Position numbers and translations under genes: made by a program. This document shows, piece after piece, positions 44,841-56,110 of a stretch of DNA of 64,000 nt. Each line of letters starts with the position of its first letter. Position 1 is the stretch's first letter. The DNA comes from Zygnema cylindricum (taxonomy: Eukaryota; Streptophyta; Zygnematophyceae; Zygnematales; Zygnemataceae), in NCBI GenBank assembly GCA_037447655.1, contig JBBHKE010002906.1:20139-84138 (forward strand), read 5' to 3'. The notes below the pieces were generated by a model, which was given only the letters and a program-made list of their open reading frames with translations, made no database searches and had not been told where the DNA came from.

Positions 44841-44853
44841 AAAATAAAGGGAG

Positions 44854-45972
44854 TGTTGAAAAAGGGTATTTTACAATCTATCTGCTTAGTCAATCCATGG
44901 TTATTTTATTGTTCTCATACTTGTCGTAGTCATTGAGAACTTGCAGGCAGCCATGGCTGCCTTAGGAAGAATGAGAAGACAGGTAGAAGAAAGAGCTTCT
45001 GCAAAAGATATTTCTACTAAAAATAAGAATTGACCATGTGACCTCCGGAATCAGATGTACGGATCTGCCGTCCGCCTTATCCGGTAGGTCTTTAAGAATC
45101 GATGTATGTAGTGTGTTTCATAAATATTTTACTGATGATGCGGCGACATAAATCATTTAACGGCTAATAAAACTAAACGAACATGGGAAGGACAGTACAG
45201 TACGAAGTACTGTACCGCACGAAATAAATAAAACGACATTTAATTTCAACGGACAAAATTAAATGTCATCCGTGATCGACGGCTTGCAAAAGAGCCGGGA
45301 TTTTCAACGGTCAACATGGGACAAAGACCATTGAAATTCAAACGGTCAACACGTTCAAGAATTTGAACGGTCGACATTTTTCGGCGCGACGTCAAAATCG
45401 GACGATAGATATTTATTACCGAATGACAAACGGACGGCACGCATAAGTGTCGGAATGCCGAAGAGAATATTTGACCGTACTTTGCGAATAAAGAGGAAAA
45501 TGACACGTGGCATCGTCTTATAGGATGCCGAAGAAGAAAAAGACAGTATGACAATGACTTCTTTGCCACGTGGCAGACCGAGAGTGGTGACGAATATTTC
45601 CGTACATAAAGTACAACGGCTACCGTACTTTGCATGTACATAATTTAGCGTACAATGTTTTGATTGGTCTAGAGTGGTTAAGAGTAGGTTCTTAGGACTT
45701 AGACAAAATTTTTGAAAGTCCTCCCTCTTAGAGGCCATCTGTATAAATATATTGTCTTTGAACATCCATAACTTAATGCTCAGGTGAGCAAATTAGTGAT
45801 TATTTTTGCTGCGGACTCACGGGATTCCAAGCTACACATAAGTGTAGTCGATTAGAGTTTTTGGGTGCCAGGGTGATAGTTATTTATTGCCAAAGTCAAA
45901 AGTGCAAATATTTTTCTAGAGGCTTCATATAAGCTGGACATTTTGTGTACTGATGGAGGTCACATAATTACA
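44854..45972 (+). repeat. Copia-D 3' LTR
   Basis: TGTTGAAAAAGGG after the tract AAATAAAGGGAG, ending ATGGAGGTCACATAATTACA; 1119 bp. It aligns with LTRs E, F and G. It ends at an ATGGAG that matches the gag start in Copia-F. Confidence 0.8.
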
Positions 45973-46345
45973 ACTATTTAAAACAGCACTATATAAAAGT
46001 TGTTAACGTGAATTCAAAAATGTACCTTAAACAATGTAAAAGAACATTTAGAGTTATTTATTCTATTTTGGGTTCGAGGGTCAAAATATGGGTTCTCCGA
46101 ATTAGTGTTATTAATGCTAATTACAATTTACGATGTATAGTACACAGTGACTCGCTATTAGCGTTGAAAGATAATTAGTGTAAAAAGTCAATTAGGGTTT
46201 CGCCAAAAAAAAAGTAACTCTAATTTATGCATAACTATAATTTATGCATAACTCTAATTTATGCATATCTCTAATTTAGGTACAATTTTCCCATAGTGAA
46301 GTTGGTATAGCGTAGCACAAACGATTGCATGTACATCTAGATAGA
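45973..46345 (+). mobile_element. Two MITE-M fragments joined end to end
   Basis: 45973-46133 is a right end (ATTACAATTTACGATGTATAG). From about 46132 a new left end starts (AGTACACAGTGACTCGCTAT) and runs to about 46345, where Copia-E begins. AACTCTAATTTATGCAT repeats three times at about 46218-46270. Confidence 0.6.
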
Positions 46346-47472
46346 CTAAAAGAAATGAATAAAAATGGAATAGTGGATGGGATTAAGTTGGGAGATGATG
46401 AAACTTCAAATGATTGCAGTGGATGTGCTCAAGGAAAAATTCATAGACTTCCATTCCAAAGGCATCCACATTTAGATGACAAAAAGTATTAGATCTCATA
46501 CACACTGATGTCTAGGGACCTGCTTGATATGCTTCACATGGGGGAAAAAGATATATGCTAACCATAACGGATGATTGGTCTAGATACACTAAGGTATAAT
46601 ATTTCAAACATAAGTCAGAAGTGTTAGGATACTTCTAAAACTGTAAATTATGCAGTGAAAAATTACATGAGACCTGAATTAAATAAATAAGAATGATAAT
46701 GGGAAAGAATACACCTCAAAGGAGTTTGAAGAATTTGTTAAAGGGAAAGGAATTCATCATAAAAAAGTGTCCCTTACAATCCCGAATGAAATGGAGAAGC
46801 AGAAAGAGTAAATATAACTATAGGGGATAGGTCCAAAAGTATGCTAACTGATAAAAGGATAGGGTTGCAGTTTTAGGCTGAGTCTATGAACTATTTCATC
46901 AAAAACTGAGTCTTGGCTTTGGCAAATAAGGAGGAAACTCCCTATGAGAGGAGGAAAAAAACCAGATTTGTCTAGTTTGAGAGTATTCGGAAGTCAAGTC
47001 TACAGTTTAGATTTAGATAAAACCAAATGGAAGTTAAAGAGAAGAGGGAAACTAGGATATCTTGTAGGATATGATGAGAACACTAAAGGATACCGAGTGT
47101 ATAATTTGAAAAAGAAAGATATCATTTTGGTAAAACACAGTGGTGATAAATGAAAGAACGTCCATTGATCCATTAAAATATAACAAGGAAGTCAAAATCA
47201 GATTTGTACCGGATCAGTTTTTTGACTTAAACTTTGGATTAAATGAGGAGAAAGATGGTGAAAGGGAAAAATCTGCAAATTTTCCAAAAGAAGAGGAAAG
47301 AACAACATCCGAGATAACTCCTCAATACGAAGTGGAAACTGGTGAAGAACTTGATGAGATATCAGAATTGGGAGAAAAGAGAGTTGAAAATCCCCTTAAA
47401 AGAAACCTGAGGATGCCATCAATACCAACATCCAATTTTGAAAGGGGAAAAAGAATTAGCAAACGGATCTAA
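46346..47472 (+). pseudogene. pol: Copia-E pre-integrase and integrase remnants
   Basis: Gag and protease are absent. HLDRLKEMNKNGIVDGIKLG and CSGCAQGKIHRLPF mark the zinc domain (46330-46450). HTDV.GPA and TITDDWSRYTKV follow in broken frames. The C-terminal box is GYDENTKGYRVYNLKKKD (47065-47120) with an acidic linker (47140-47472). Heavily decayed. Confidence 0.85.
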
Positions 47473-47519
47473 AAAAGACACGTGAATAACCAACTTACCA
47501 AGATGTCTCATATGATGAG

Positions 47520-49151
47520 CCTCAAACATACTTAGAATCCATAAATACTCCAAAAAGTAGCCGATGGATAACTGTCATAAATGAGGAAATGGCTACCAAT
47601 ATGGAAGTCAATACCTGGGAGTTGGTAGATTGTCCACCAAACCAAAAACCAATATGATGTAAGTGGATTTTTAAACTTAGAAAATACCATTGAGATATAC
47701 AAGGCTAGATAGGTTGCTAAAGGCTACACTTAGAAAGAGGGCATAGACTATGAAGAAACCTTTACACTAGTAGTCAAATTTCCCTTGGTCAGAATCCTTT
47801 TAAGTCTAGCCCCAGTAGAGGATATGGAAATACAACAGATGGATATTAAAACCGCTTTCTTACACAAAGAGTTGGAAGAAGAAATTTATATGAAACAGCC
47901 GGAAGGATTCGTGGAAAGTGGGGGAAAAAACAAGATGTGCAAATTGATAAAATCACTTTATAGCCTTAACCAAGCTCCACGGCAATGGAATATTAAACTA
48001 GACGAATTTTTAACCGGTTTGGGGTATATTATAATCATTTCAGATCACTCCATGTATTTGTTTGAGGATGATAATGGAGTAATATTAATTGCTATTTATG
48101 TAGATGATTTATTATTCTTAAGCAAGTCCTTAGATAAAATTAACAAACTAAAACAGGATCTTAGAAGTTCATTTGATATGAAGGACCTCAGTAAGGCAAA
48201 ACATATTTTGGGAATTCAGATGGAGAGAGATAGAGGGAATAGAATAATCAAACTTACTCAAAAAAAAGCTATTCAAATATGCTAGAAAAATTTCAGATAG
48301 AGAAAGCAAATGGATGTACTGCTCCCATGGATCTGAAGAAAGTTTCTAAGGGGAGTGAAAAGGGAGGAATATTGTTCATCAATGATGAGATGCATGAGGA
48401 AGAAAAAAGATTTATAAAAAACATCCGTTATCGGCAGATTATAGGCAGTTTAATCTATTTTATGAACTGTTCTCGTGCGGATAAAATTTGTAGGTGTAGG
48501 ACACGCAGTTCAATCTATTTTATAAACTGTACCCGTGTGGATATAGTTAGAGTTGTAGGTATCCTCAACAAGAGTCTAAATGTACCCAGAAAGAGAGACT
48601 GGGAGGCAGCCAAAAGGGTGATGAGGTTTTCGGTGGGAAAAAGAGATTTGTGGTTGCATTTGGGAGGGGAGCACACTGACATCACTACTTGGAGTGATAG
48701 CAGTTATAGAGATGTGCCTTTAAAGTCGTGTACGACTTGATATGTGTTGCAAGTTAGATGCGGTGCATGCTGCTTGAGTAGCAAGCAACAAAAAGTAGTT
48801 GCTCAGTCCACTATGGAGGCTGAGTACATGGCTTCCTGTGCTGCCATCAAAGAATTAATTTGGGTGAAATCGCTTCTTGAAGAACTTTGGTTCATGAATT
48901 CTGGAACTCAAAATGTTTTTTGTGATAATCAAGTTGCTATCTCTATTGCAGCTAATCCAAAACATCATTTCAAAGCTAAGGATATGAATATTAGAATAAG
49001 CTTTGTCAGAGAGAAGGTTGAAAATAAAATCATTAAACTGGTTGATAAATGTGATAAAAAAATGATTGCGGACATGATGACAAAACCTGTACCTTGTCGT
49101 AAGTTAATTTTTGGTAGAGAAAATTGTGGATTAAAATTGAAAAGTGACTAG
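47520..49151 (+). pseudogene. pol: Copia-E reverse transcriptase and RNase H
   Basis: WELVDCPPNQKPI opens RT (about 47617). The open stretch 47785-48285 has MDIKTAFLHKELEEEIYMKQ, SLNQAPRQWN and catalytic YVDDLLFLSK (about 48097). A shift at 48283 leads to 48279-49151 with TTWSDSSY, TMEAEYMASCAAIKELIWV, FCDNQVAISIAANP and FVREKV. A 60-bp segment is duplicated near 48446 and 48506 (IYFMNCSRAD, then IYFINCTRVD). A TGA at 48738 splits RNase H. Confidence 0.92.
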
Positions 49152-49164
49152 GAATTGAGGGGAG

Positions 49165-50062
49165 TGTTGAAAATAGGTAATTAATAGTTCACTTGTCTAT
49201 TTTAGTTAGAATCTAGGGAGAGAGAGGATCAGATAAAACCATGGCTGCCTCCTTGGTGAAAAGGTGGCAGACTAGAATAAGAGACACTTTGCCAAAAAGC
49301 TAGATTTGGCCAAATTTGATCATAGGTCCTTCATACTCTAGTACCAGCCTGTCTCCATATCCGTTAAGCCGTTGTACAATCGATACACGTGTTGAGTTTG
49401 ATAATTATATAAATAGTCACGCGTCGGCTAATTCACCAAACTGAACAAATTGATGAAAATGCGCATGTGAAACGATTCATGCACGGACGCGAATCCGAAC
49501 CGTGTAAATATATTTGATCGGACGGCGGTCGTTGCAACCGCCACCCTAGAATAAACTTTTGGAGACTTTTGGAGAAAGTGTCACGCGATGCCACGTGGCG
49601 CCACATTATTGGACACCAGAGAAGATGGGAGGAGGAACCATGGCTCTCGATCTGACAGGCGTCACCTTCAAAGCCATGTCGTACAATGGCCTTACAAAAA
49701 GTATATCGGCCACCGTACCTTCTTGTATAGTACAGTGTTCCTATAGGTATAGGGTTTGGTACTAGGTAGCTATGAGTAGGCAAATCAAGATTTAGTGAAA
49801 TTTAGCGATCTCTCTTTGAGAGTGCTTCTAACTATAAAGGTCATTTTTGACCAGCCATAACTAACTGCTCATGAGAGCAAATTTAGTGATTCTTTTTGCG
49901 TTCGGCTTAGAGAAGTAAAGTCCTCATCAGGGTGAGTGTGGTCATAATATTTGTGTGCTTGGGTGACACTTATTCAGTGGGAAAGTGGAAGGGGAAAATA
50001 TTATCCAAGAGGATTTACATAGGCTGCATACTTTGTGGGCCAATGGAGGCCACAAAGTTTCA
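49165..50062 (+). repeat. Copia-E 3' LTR
   Basis: TGTTGAAAATAGG after GAATTGAGGGGAG, ending ATGGAGGCCACAAAGTTTCA; 898 bp. It aligns with LTR G in reverse orientation (GTGGCGCCAC, CTTCTTGTA, AGGTCATTTTTGACC). Confidence 0.82.
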
Positions 50063-50069
50063 CAATGTA

Positions 50070-51130
50070 TAATCCGGAACGGGATGGAAAACAGGGAACT
50101 TCGGAAACGCCAGTGAAAATAAAAATGACGACATCACTGCAACTAAAACGACAACGAGAACTGCGACATAATAAATAAATGAAAACTGGAGCTGTGAAAC
50201 AAGAGCACTAACAGGCATTGGGTAGCAACAAAATAGGGAACCAGAAATTGGAATGACAAAATCAGAAATAACTAACACAAAAACAACAGTTGGACATTGC
50301 AGCAGCCACATTAACTGCGAACTGAATCAGGAATAATTAAACTGGATCAAAACTAGAATGAATAAAACCATCAAGTATTGGAATGGCCACAGCCATCGCT
50401 AATTGCAACGAACTAGCAATTGAACACTGGAACAAGAACAGTAGTTGGAAACGAGAACGACAGTGGGACTTGCGAACTGTAGCAGAAACGAGAACTAAAA
50501 ATTGGCATGAAAATAGCGACTGCTAGCTACAATAGCACCTCAACAAGAACCGCAACTGGAACAAAAACAGGAAACTAGAAGGAACACGGAATTTGCAACC
50601 AGAAAGAGGAAAGGGACGGGAAAATGGGAAAAACGGTAACTTCAAACGGGGACAAAATGGGGACAGGGAATTGGAACAGGGACGAAAACAGCGAATTGCA
50701 AAAAAAAATAGAAATTGTGAATCTAAACTAAATGGGAAACTAGAAACTGGAACGAAAATGGAAATTGTAAACCGAATTGGGAACAAAAATTGTACGTGGC
50801 AGCTTGAAAGGGAACTGGATAACGCAACGAATACGGGCACTGAAAACTAGAGCAAAAGCGGAATTGAGAACTGAGAGAGAAAAATAGCTAAGTGAGAGAA
50901 AAACGCGATCTCAAAATTGTAAAGAAAATGGGAACGGCGACTACGTTGGGACTGGTCACAGGAACTATAACGAGCTAAGGAAGAGAAATAGGAAACAGGT
51001 ATATGCAAATTGTAAATAAAAATAATAACTGTGAACTAGTAAAAAATAGTGATTGACTATTGCGACAAAACGAAATTGCGAACCTAAATGATAAAGACAA
51101 ATGGAAACTAAAACGACAACAAACGACAAG
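50070..51130 (+). repeat. Degenerate T-poor repeat block
   Basis: About 1 kb dominated by variants of GGAACTGGAACGAGAAC and GGGAACTAGAAACTGG with no fixed period by eye. Open frames on both strands here are composition artefacts. No gene. Confidence 0.65.
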
Positions 51131-52076
51131 AGGACAAATGCTCCCATTTCGATGACGTCCGCTAACCTCCTCATGTACGGTCTTTGAGAACCGTTAGTGA
51201 CGCGGATGTTCCTCTTAATCCATGATCAACCGCTACCGCCCGATATTTTGAGATTTAGGCATACACCGCCTCGTGCCCATCTGGGAGGTACACCAGAATC
51301 GTTTTGGCGCACACTATTTGAATACCCTTTGAATTAAAGTAATTGAAACTAATTAAACTGTACCTATATTAGTATAAAAGAAAAAATAGTGTTAATTATT
51401 TTATTTTGGGCTCATCGGTCGTAAGTTAGAGGCATCGATATAGTGTTTTTAACAGTAAATAGTGATACACAGTCTACTGAACCCGTTTAGCCGTAAAGTA
51501 CTGAGCAAAAGGATGCAACCATAAAATTACAAAAAAAATTCGCCTGTTTTCATAAACAAGCGGGGGCGGCAGGATCTGCTCCAACTTTCCAAAACTCGTT
51601 CAACACCTTGTAAATCCTGAGTGCTGCGGGTACGAAAGAAAAGTTTATACAATATTCGTACTGTACCATCTTATTTCTGTTTTATGGCCACAATTTGGTA
51701 ACGGATCTATCTCAAAGTCGTGAGAAAATATTTGGCAAATGATATTCTTTGCTGCTCCATTTTCCTTCCACTAACCTTTTGGAAAAAATTATGGGTTTTA
51801 ACTTTCAAATCATTGAACAAAGCTAGTACAATGATATAGTACACACGTGGCAATTTGGCCATTTATATTTTAATTTTTTGCTTAAAGAAGTTTTAACGTC
51901 TTTACACAAGCCTACGTGGTTTTGATAGAAACTAAACATAAAAGTTAAAGGTTATTTACTTGCACTAACCTAATTGAGGCTTCAAATAGATATCAATCCT
52001 ACGATAAAAAAATATACTTGTACGAATTTGTAAATATATTTGTACGTTTATTGGAACCGCCTTATGGAAGTTTGAC
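51131..52076 (+). other. Spacer with a MITE-M right-end fragment
   Basis: 51290-51475 matches the right half of MITE-M (CACACTATTTGAAT to AACAGTAAATAGTGATACACAG). Nothing else recognised; 51480-52076 is AT-rich without a gene. Confidence 0.55.
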
Positions 52077-52815
52077 CTAAGGGTGGCGTTCCATTAGGAA
52101 ATTTTGTAATCGTACGGCCAACATTACAAGATGCTACATTTTGAACAATGTTCTATCGCGCAGAGTTTGTAATCCACGTGCTCAAAATTGAACGTTACCA
52201 CGTAAGATAAGATCGTATATTGAAAATCGTCAAATATTTTTCTCACCGACCAACTTCAACTTGAAATCTTCATTTGCGTACCATGTACGTGTGGACCAGG
52301 TCATCGTACGACATAATTTTTGTACATTTTGCAAACGCTTTGTCACAGACCAACTCAATTTTTTTAGGGTTTTTTACTTTCTGTTTTTTGCGTGACGGAT
52401 GAGCTCTGCCACAAATAGTGTGACAAATTGGCTCTAACAAAAATAGCGTGACGGAAGTTCGTTACGAGATTAATTTTGTGATTTCCGTCCGGATTTTTGA
52501 ATGGATGTATCATGTGCAATATTTTTCGATTTCCGTTAGTTGTCGTCTTGAAACGTATGTTCATTATCCACAAGTCGCGGCTCAATTTTTTTTGTAAATG
52601 GTGATGTACCTCGTCGAGGTACATAGTGACCAAAATTTTTGAAGCGAACGCTTAGGGAAAAAATATCCAACGGTCATTATTACCTCCAAGACCTTAAGAG
52701 AATCTTGGCAATATTCGCGTAATGTTCTTCGCCCATAAAAAGTACGGCATGGTACGGATAGGCGCCAATTTCTATAAACTACCCCACTTTTTGTCAAATA
52801 GAACGCTACCTTAAG
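52077..52815 (-). mobile_element. MITE-N copy 2 (739 bp)
   Basis: CTAAGGGTGGCGTTCCATTAGG at the left, complement of CTTAAGGTAGCGTTCTATTTG at the right. The reverse complement is collinear with 5544-6288. A 9-bp flank comparison (GAAGTTTGA / GTACTTTGG) is only suggestive of a target duplication. Confidence 0.78.
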
Positions 52816-52849
52816 GGTACTTTGGAATGTGCTAAAGTTACAGTTATTT

Positions 52850-52960
52850 TTTGTCGTTTTCCTCCATAACTTGGCAAAAACCTAGAAAATCCGCAGCCGT
52901 ACCAGAAAATTGAAATTACCATCGTACAAGTTGCGTTACCTTAAAACTTTTTATGTATTT
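52850..52960 (-). repeat. Repeat P copy 2
   Basis: GTCGTTTTCCTCCATAACTT and AAATTGAAATTACCATCGTAC match 54785-54900 and 29516-29640. Confidence 0.55.
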
Positions 52961-52971
52961 GAGTCTTTCGT

Positions 52972-54061
52972 TGTTCAAATTAATGATATCTAGTTGAGTA
53001 TTTTCTAGGTTAGAAAATGTAAAATTAAAAGGGAGGGAAAAGCAAAGGCAACTTGCCTGTAACTCCTCTCTGAACTCCCCACACTTGTCGCAATCACTAA
53101 ATACTGGAGAGGGAGTTAGAGTCATGGCTGCCTAGGTTTCCCAAGAAGATAGGGAGTAAGATTTAGGTGGAGTTACCAAAAAGGCTTGACGGACCCGAGA
53201 TTTGATCCTGGTACCTACCATCAGACGGAGTAGCCTATAGTTATTAGCGTTGTCCTATAAATTACAAACTTTGCTGAGATATATAGGGTTCGATAACTAT
53301 TTAAAGATGTACCCTTAGATAAATTCATTTAATTGAGCAAATAGACTTTTAGCACATAGACGCATTTATACACATAGCACGAACAAGGGAACTGCACGAA
53401 AAAAATATACCACATATTTGTTTTAACGGGTAATATTAAAAGCCAGTTCGGATCGGACAGTCACAATAAAAGAGGTCATAGCGGAGTGGGCGTTCTGGCG
53501 GTTTTCAATCACAGCCACACCAAGTGACACGTGGCGCTATCTCATTAGCTTGCAGCATTTTGGAAGGGCACCAGAATAAGTCCAGATGAGACAAGCGTCA
53601 TCTCCTTGGCCATGGCGTACGATGGCCGTATAGAATGTACTCCGGCACCAATACCTTTCAGTACTGTACAGTGATATCATTCGTGCCGTACTCTAGTAGT
53701 AGAGGGTTTAGAGAGGGGTTTAGGACTTAAAATAATCTGTAGGTCGCCGCCAATCTCCCAGAGAGGTCTTGTATAAGAAGGTCATTTTTGACCTATGATA
53801 ATTAACGGCTCGGGGAGCAAATTGCCTGATTCTTTTTGTTGTAGACTCCACGGAGTCTTGGCTTCACAAGGGTCAAGTTAGTTTAATTAGTTGTTTTCCA
53901 AGGTAGCACTCAGAATTATGCAAACTCAAAGGGGTTAGGATTATCCTAAAGGCTTCGTGTGAGCTTCCCAATCTAAGGACCTATGGAGGTCTCAGAGTTG
54001 CAGGTTATGGGCCCAACCTCTAGGGTGCCCATCTTTAATAAAAATAGCTTCGTATATTAGG
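52972..54061 (+). mobile_element. Copia-F 5' LTR with primer site and start of gag
   Basis: LTR 52972-54003 (TGTTCAAATT...GTCTCAGAGTTGCA, 1032 bp) aligns with LTRs D, E and G. Past it, GGTTATGGGCCCA is the primer site. A frame starting at ATG 53984 inside the LTR reads through to QVMGPTSRVPIFN, the copia gag N-terminus, and then stops at 54059. The rest of the element is missing. The short frame 54067-54345 is not recognised and runs into repeat R. Confidence 0.8.
54004..54016 (+). promoter_or_regulatory. Copia-F primer-binding site, half initiator tRNA-Met type
   Basis: GGTTATGGGCCCA immediately after the LTR end CA; 13 bases complementary to the anticodon arm of plant initiator tRNA-Met. 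Identical over these 13 bases to the Copia-A site although the LTRs are unrelated. Confidence 0.75.
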
Positions 54062-54204
54062 AGAGTATGATGATTGGAGCTTCGTGCGAGAAAAGGTTTT
54101 GGGGGATAGTGAGTGAAAGAGTGAGGCGTCCATCCAGCTTAGGGATTACCCCAGGGTTTGCAGGGACCAAGTTTTCCAGAAAAGCAAATCCAACTTCATC
54201 GAAG

Positions 54205-54445
54205 GAGAGTAAGGACGAGGAAAGCATTGTGGTGAACAAAGTGAAAGAAAAAGACATTCGCAAGCGCCACACTTTTCTAACCGGTTCTTACAATATTTCC
54301 AAAGTCAAAGTTGTTCGGCGGATTGACCGTCAAATTAAAACTTAGCAGTACGTAACTTGTACTAATCTGTACTTAAAATGTACAATTTTTGACAAGCTGG
54401 GGCAACTACTTGTGTGCACCAAAAAATTTTTGCGATTAGCAATTC
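54205..54445 (+). repeat. Repeat R copy 2
   Basis: Collinear with 6376-6615. No gene. Confidence 0.6.
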
Positions 54446-54784
54446 CCTTCAAAGGATTGATTAGATTTAAATGGGTGGTCGAACAAAAAAAAAGATAGAA
54501 AGTACACAATGCGAAGGTAAGATTGTCGATAATCCCGGGACTGAAATATTCGAGTATCTGGTACGAAGAATTTGTTTATAACGCATTTAATATCGCCAAG
54601 TGGGCGCGAGTTCGACAACACCATTTATGGCAAAGGAGTTGTCGTTGATGGACGATCACAATCGGACGGACACAGATCAATAAAAAGACCAGGTTGACTT
54701 AATGAACTGTGTTGACCATCCGGTCCTATACTCCTCCCAAATAAGTGAATAAGGGCACTTTTCCCATGTGATTAAGCTAGGATT

Positions 54785-54900
54785 TTTTTTTTGTCGTTTT
54801 CCTCCAAAACTTAGCCCTCAACAATAAAATCCGCATCCGTACTAAAAAATTGAAGTTACCACAGTACAATTTACATCTATTTGAAACATTTGCGTCACTT
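54785..54900 (-). repeat. Repeat P copy 3
   Basis: TTGTCGTTTTCCTCCAAAAC and TTGAAGTTACCACAGTACAA match copies 1 and 2. Confidence 0.55.
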
Positions 54901-55059
54901 TGAAACTTTAAATGTAATGTAATTTGTCGTCTAGCGCGTTTTGACCCACTTTCCTGTTGGATTGGCACGTGAAGCCTGTCGAATACGGGGGTAGAATATG
55001 GAATATCCATACTCGAGCCGACCGTAATAAATGGGTACGGACCCGCCAGTCTTTACATC

Positions 55060-55131
55060 GAGCTGCTGGCACAGTGGTAGTGTGTTCGCAGCTGAAGTGA
55101 AAGGTCCCAGGTTCGAACCCTGACCGTCTCA
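55060..55131 (+). ncRNA. tRNA-like sequence in TRIM LTR1
   Basis: 72 nt with tRNA segment lengths. The A-box region reads TGGCACAGTGG and the B box GGTTCGAACCC, both close to consensus for internal Pol III promoters. D stem GCAC/GTGT pairs fully (one G-U). Anticodon stem TTCGC/GTGAA pairs with one G-U; its loop AGCTGAA would place CTG at 34-36, but position 33 is G, not U. The acceptor stem GAGCTGC/CCGTCTC has two mismatches. Not a plausible functional tRNA. Confidence 0.7.
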
Positions 55132-55344
55132 ATTTTCCCAAGTGTAGGACATGCTGAATCCCAGATTTCTAGGAAATCTAACATGGTATCGGAGCCAGCG
55201 GGATTGCGGATGGTTTGACCGGCTTTCCCGTGAGGAGGGGTGTTGGATTGGCACGTGAAGCCTGTTCAATACGGGGTAGAATATGGAATATCCATACTCG
55301 AGCCGCCCGTAATAAATGGGTATGGACCCGCCAATCTCTACATC

Positions 55345-55416
55345 GAGTTGGTGCCACAGTGGTAGTGCGTTCGCAGTTGAAGTGAAAGGTCCGAGGTTCG
55401 AACCCTGGCCGGCTCA
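55345..55416 (+). ncRNA. tRNA-like sequence in TRIM LTR2
   Basis: Same 72-nt layout. The acceptor GAGTTGG/CCGGCTC pairs over all 7 bp allowing G-U. T arm CGAGG, loop TTCGAAC, CCTGG has one mismatch. Anticodon loop AGTTGAA again has G at 33. The A-box region is TGCCACAGTGG, one base worse than LTR1. Confidence 0.7.
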
Positions 55417-55468
55417 ATTTTCCTAAGTGTGGGACATGCCGAATCCCAAATTTCTAGGAAATCTAACA

Positions 55469-55849
55469 TTTCGCCTCCCTCCAGCTCATCTTTAAACTTC
55501 TACTCAATCACCTTCCGATGTGATTTTGGCTATAGTTCTATGATGTGAGCGAATAAGCAGATGATGTCGCACGCGTCAAAGTTTTTTGACAATTTTTGTG
55601 CGTGGAGTACTAAAAAAAGAATCCACTGCACGTTAGGCTGTGCGTACACTTTTCCGTGCACTATTTTTGGTACAGGGGCCTTGGAGGGTCTTGACTAACG
55701 GACGCCATTTCGTCAAAAGCGAAGTCCGAGAAGGCGACTCTTTCTCTATTACCCTCCCACTATCCGCAACTATCTCACAATTAATGTAATGAAAAAAGGC
55801 AATAATGGTATCAAATAAAAGATCTCTTAAAAATATTACTTTTTACTCT
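55469..55849. other. Unassigned spacer
   Basis: No gene, RNA or recognised repeat seen on either strand. Confidence 0.5.
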
Positions 55850-56110
55850 CTTTGGGCGTATTTTAATGGCAAGTATAGCGAGAAAAGACGAAAAACAAAA
55901 TCGGGAAACCATGGGAATTTTTAGGAATTAGTGACGTCGAAGCTATCACAAGTGAACATGACATCAAATGTCACAAACCCTAAACATCTACAATATCACA
56001 AGAAAAAACTCGTCTACAACGGTCGCTATTTTTTAATCGTTATCAATTGTTGCGAGTTTTGTAGTCGTCTACATCTGTCACAATTTAAAGTAACGATTTC
56101 ATTGCTTAAC
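55850..56110 (-). repeat. Repeat Q copy 1
   Basis: The reverse complement aligns with 57940-58160 and 59820-60110: GTTGTAGACG, TGTAGATGTTTAGGGTTT.GTGACAT, GATGTCATG.TCACTTGTGA and CATGG.TTCCCGATTTTG in that order. Confidence 0.65.

Larger units (their letters stand above)
54955..55468 (+). mobile_element. TRIM element with a tRNA-like sequence in each LTR
   Basis: LTR1 54955-55183 (229 bp) and LTR2 55241-55468 (228 bp) both run TGTTGGATTGGCACGTGAAG to TCTAACA. PBS TGGTATCGGAGCC (55184-55196) differs by one base from the usual initiator-Met site. About 44 bp of internal sequence ends in the tract GTGAGGAGGGG. Flanks TTTCC and TTTCG give a 4/5 target duplication. No coding capacity, so it depends on other elements. 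Total 514 bp. Confidence 0.92.

Noticed and set aside
36801-45972. Single composite element made of Gypsy-3 and Copia-D
   Set aside because: Opposite strands, and copia domains on both flanks read as one broken element, so insertion plus deletion explains it.
50523-50850. Opposing open frames in the T-poor block
   Set aside because: Open on both strands because of the repeat's composition.
54067-54345. Gag continuation of Copia-F
   Set aside because: The reading frame differs from the QVMGP frame and the second half is repeat R; no gag motif.
54955-55468. Cassandra TRIM
   Set aside because: No 5S rRNA-like sequence in the LTRs; the internal promoter-like part is tRNA-like.
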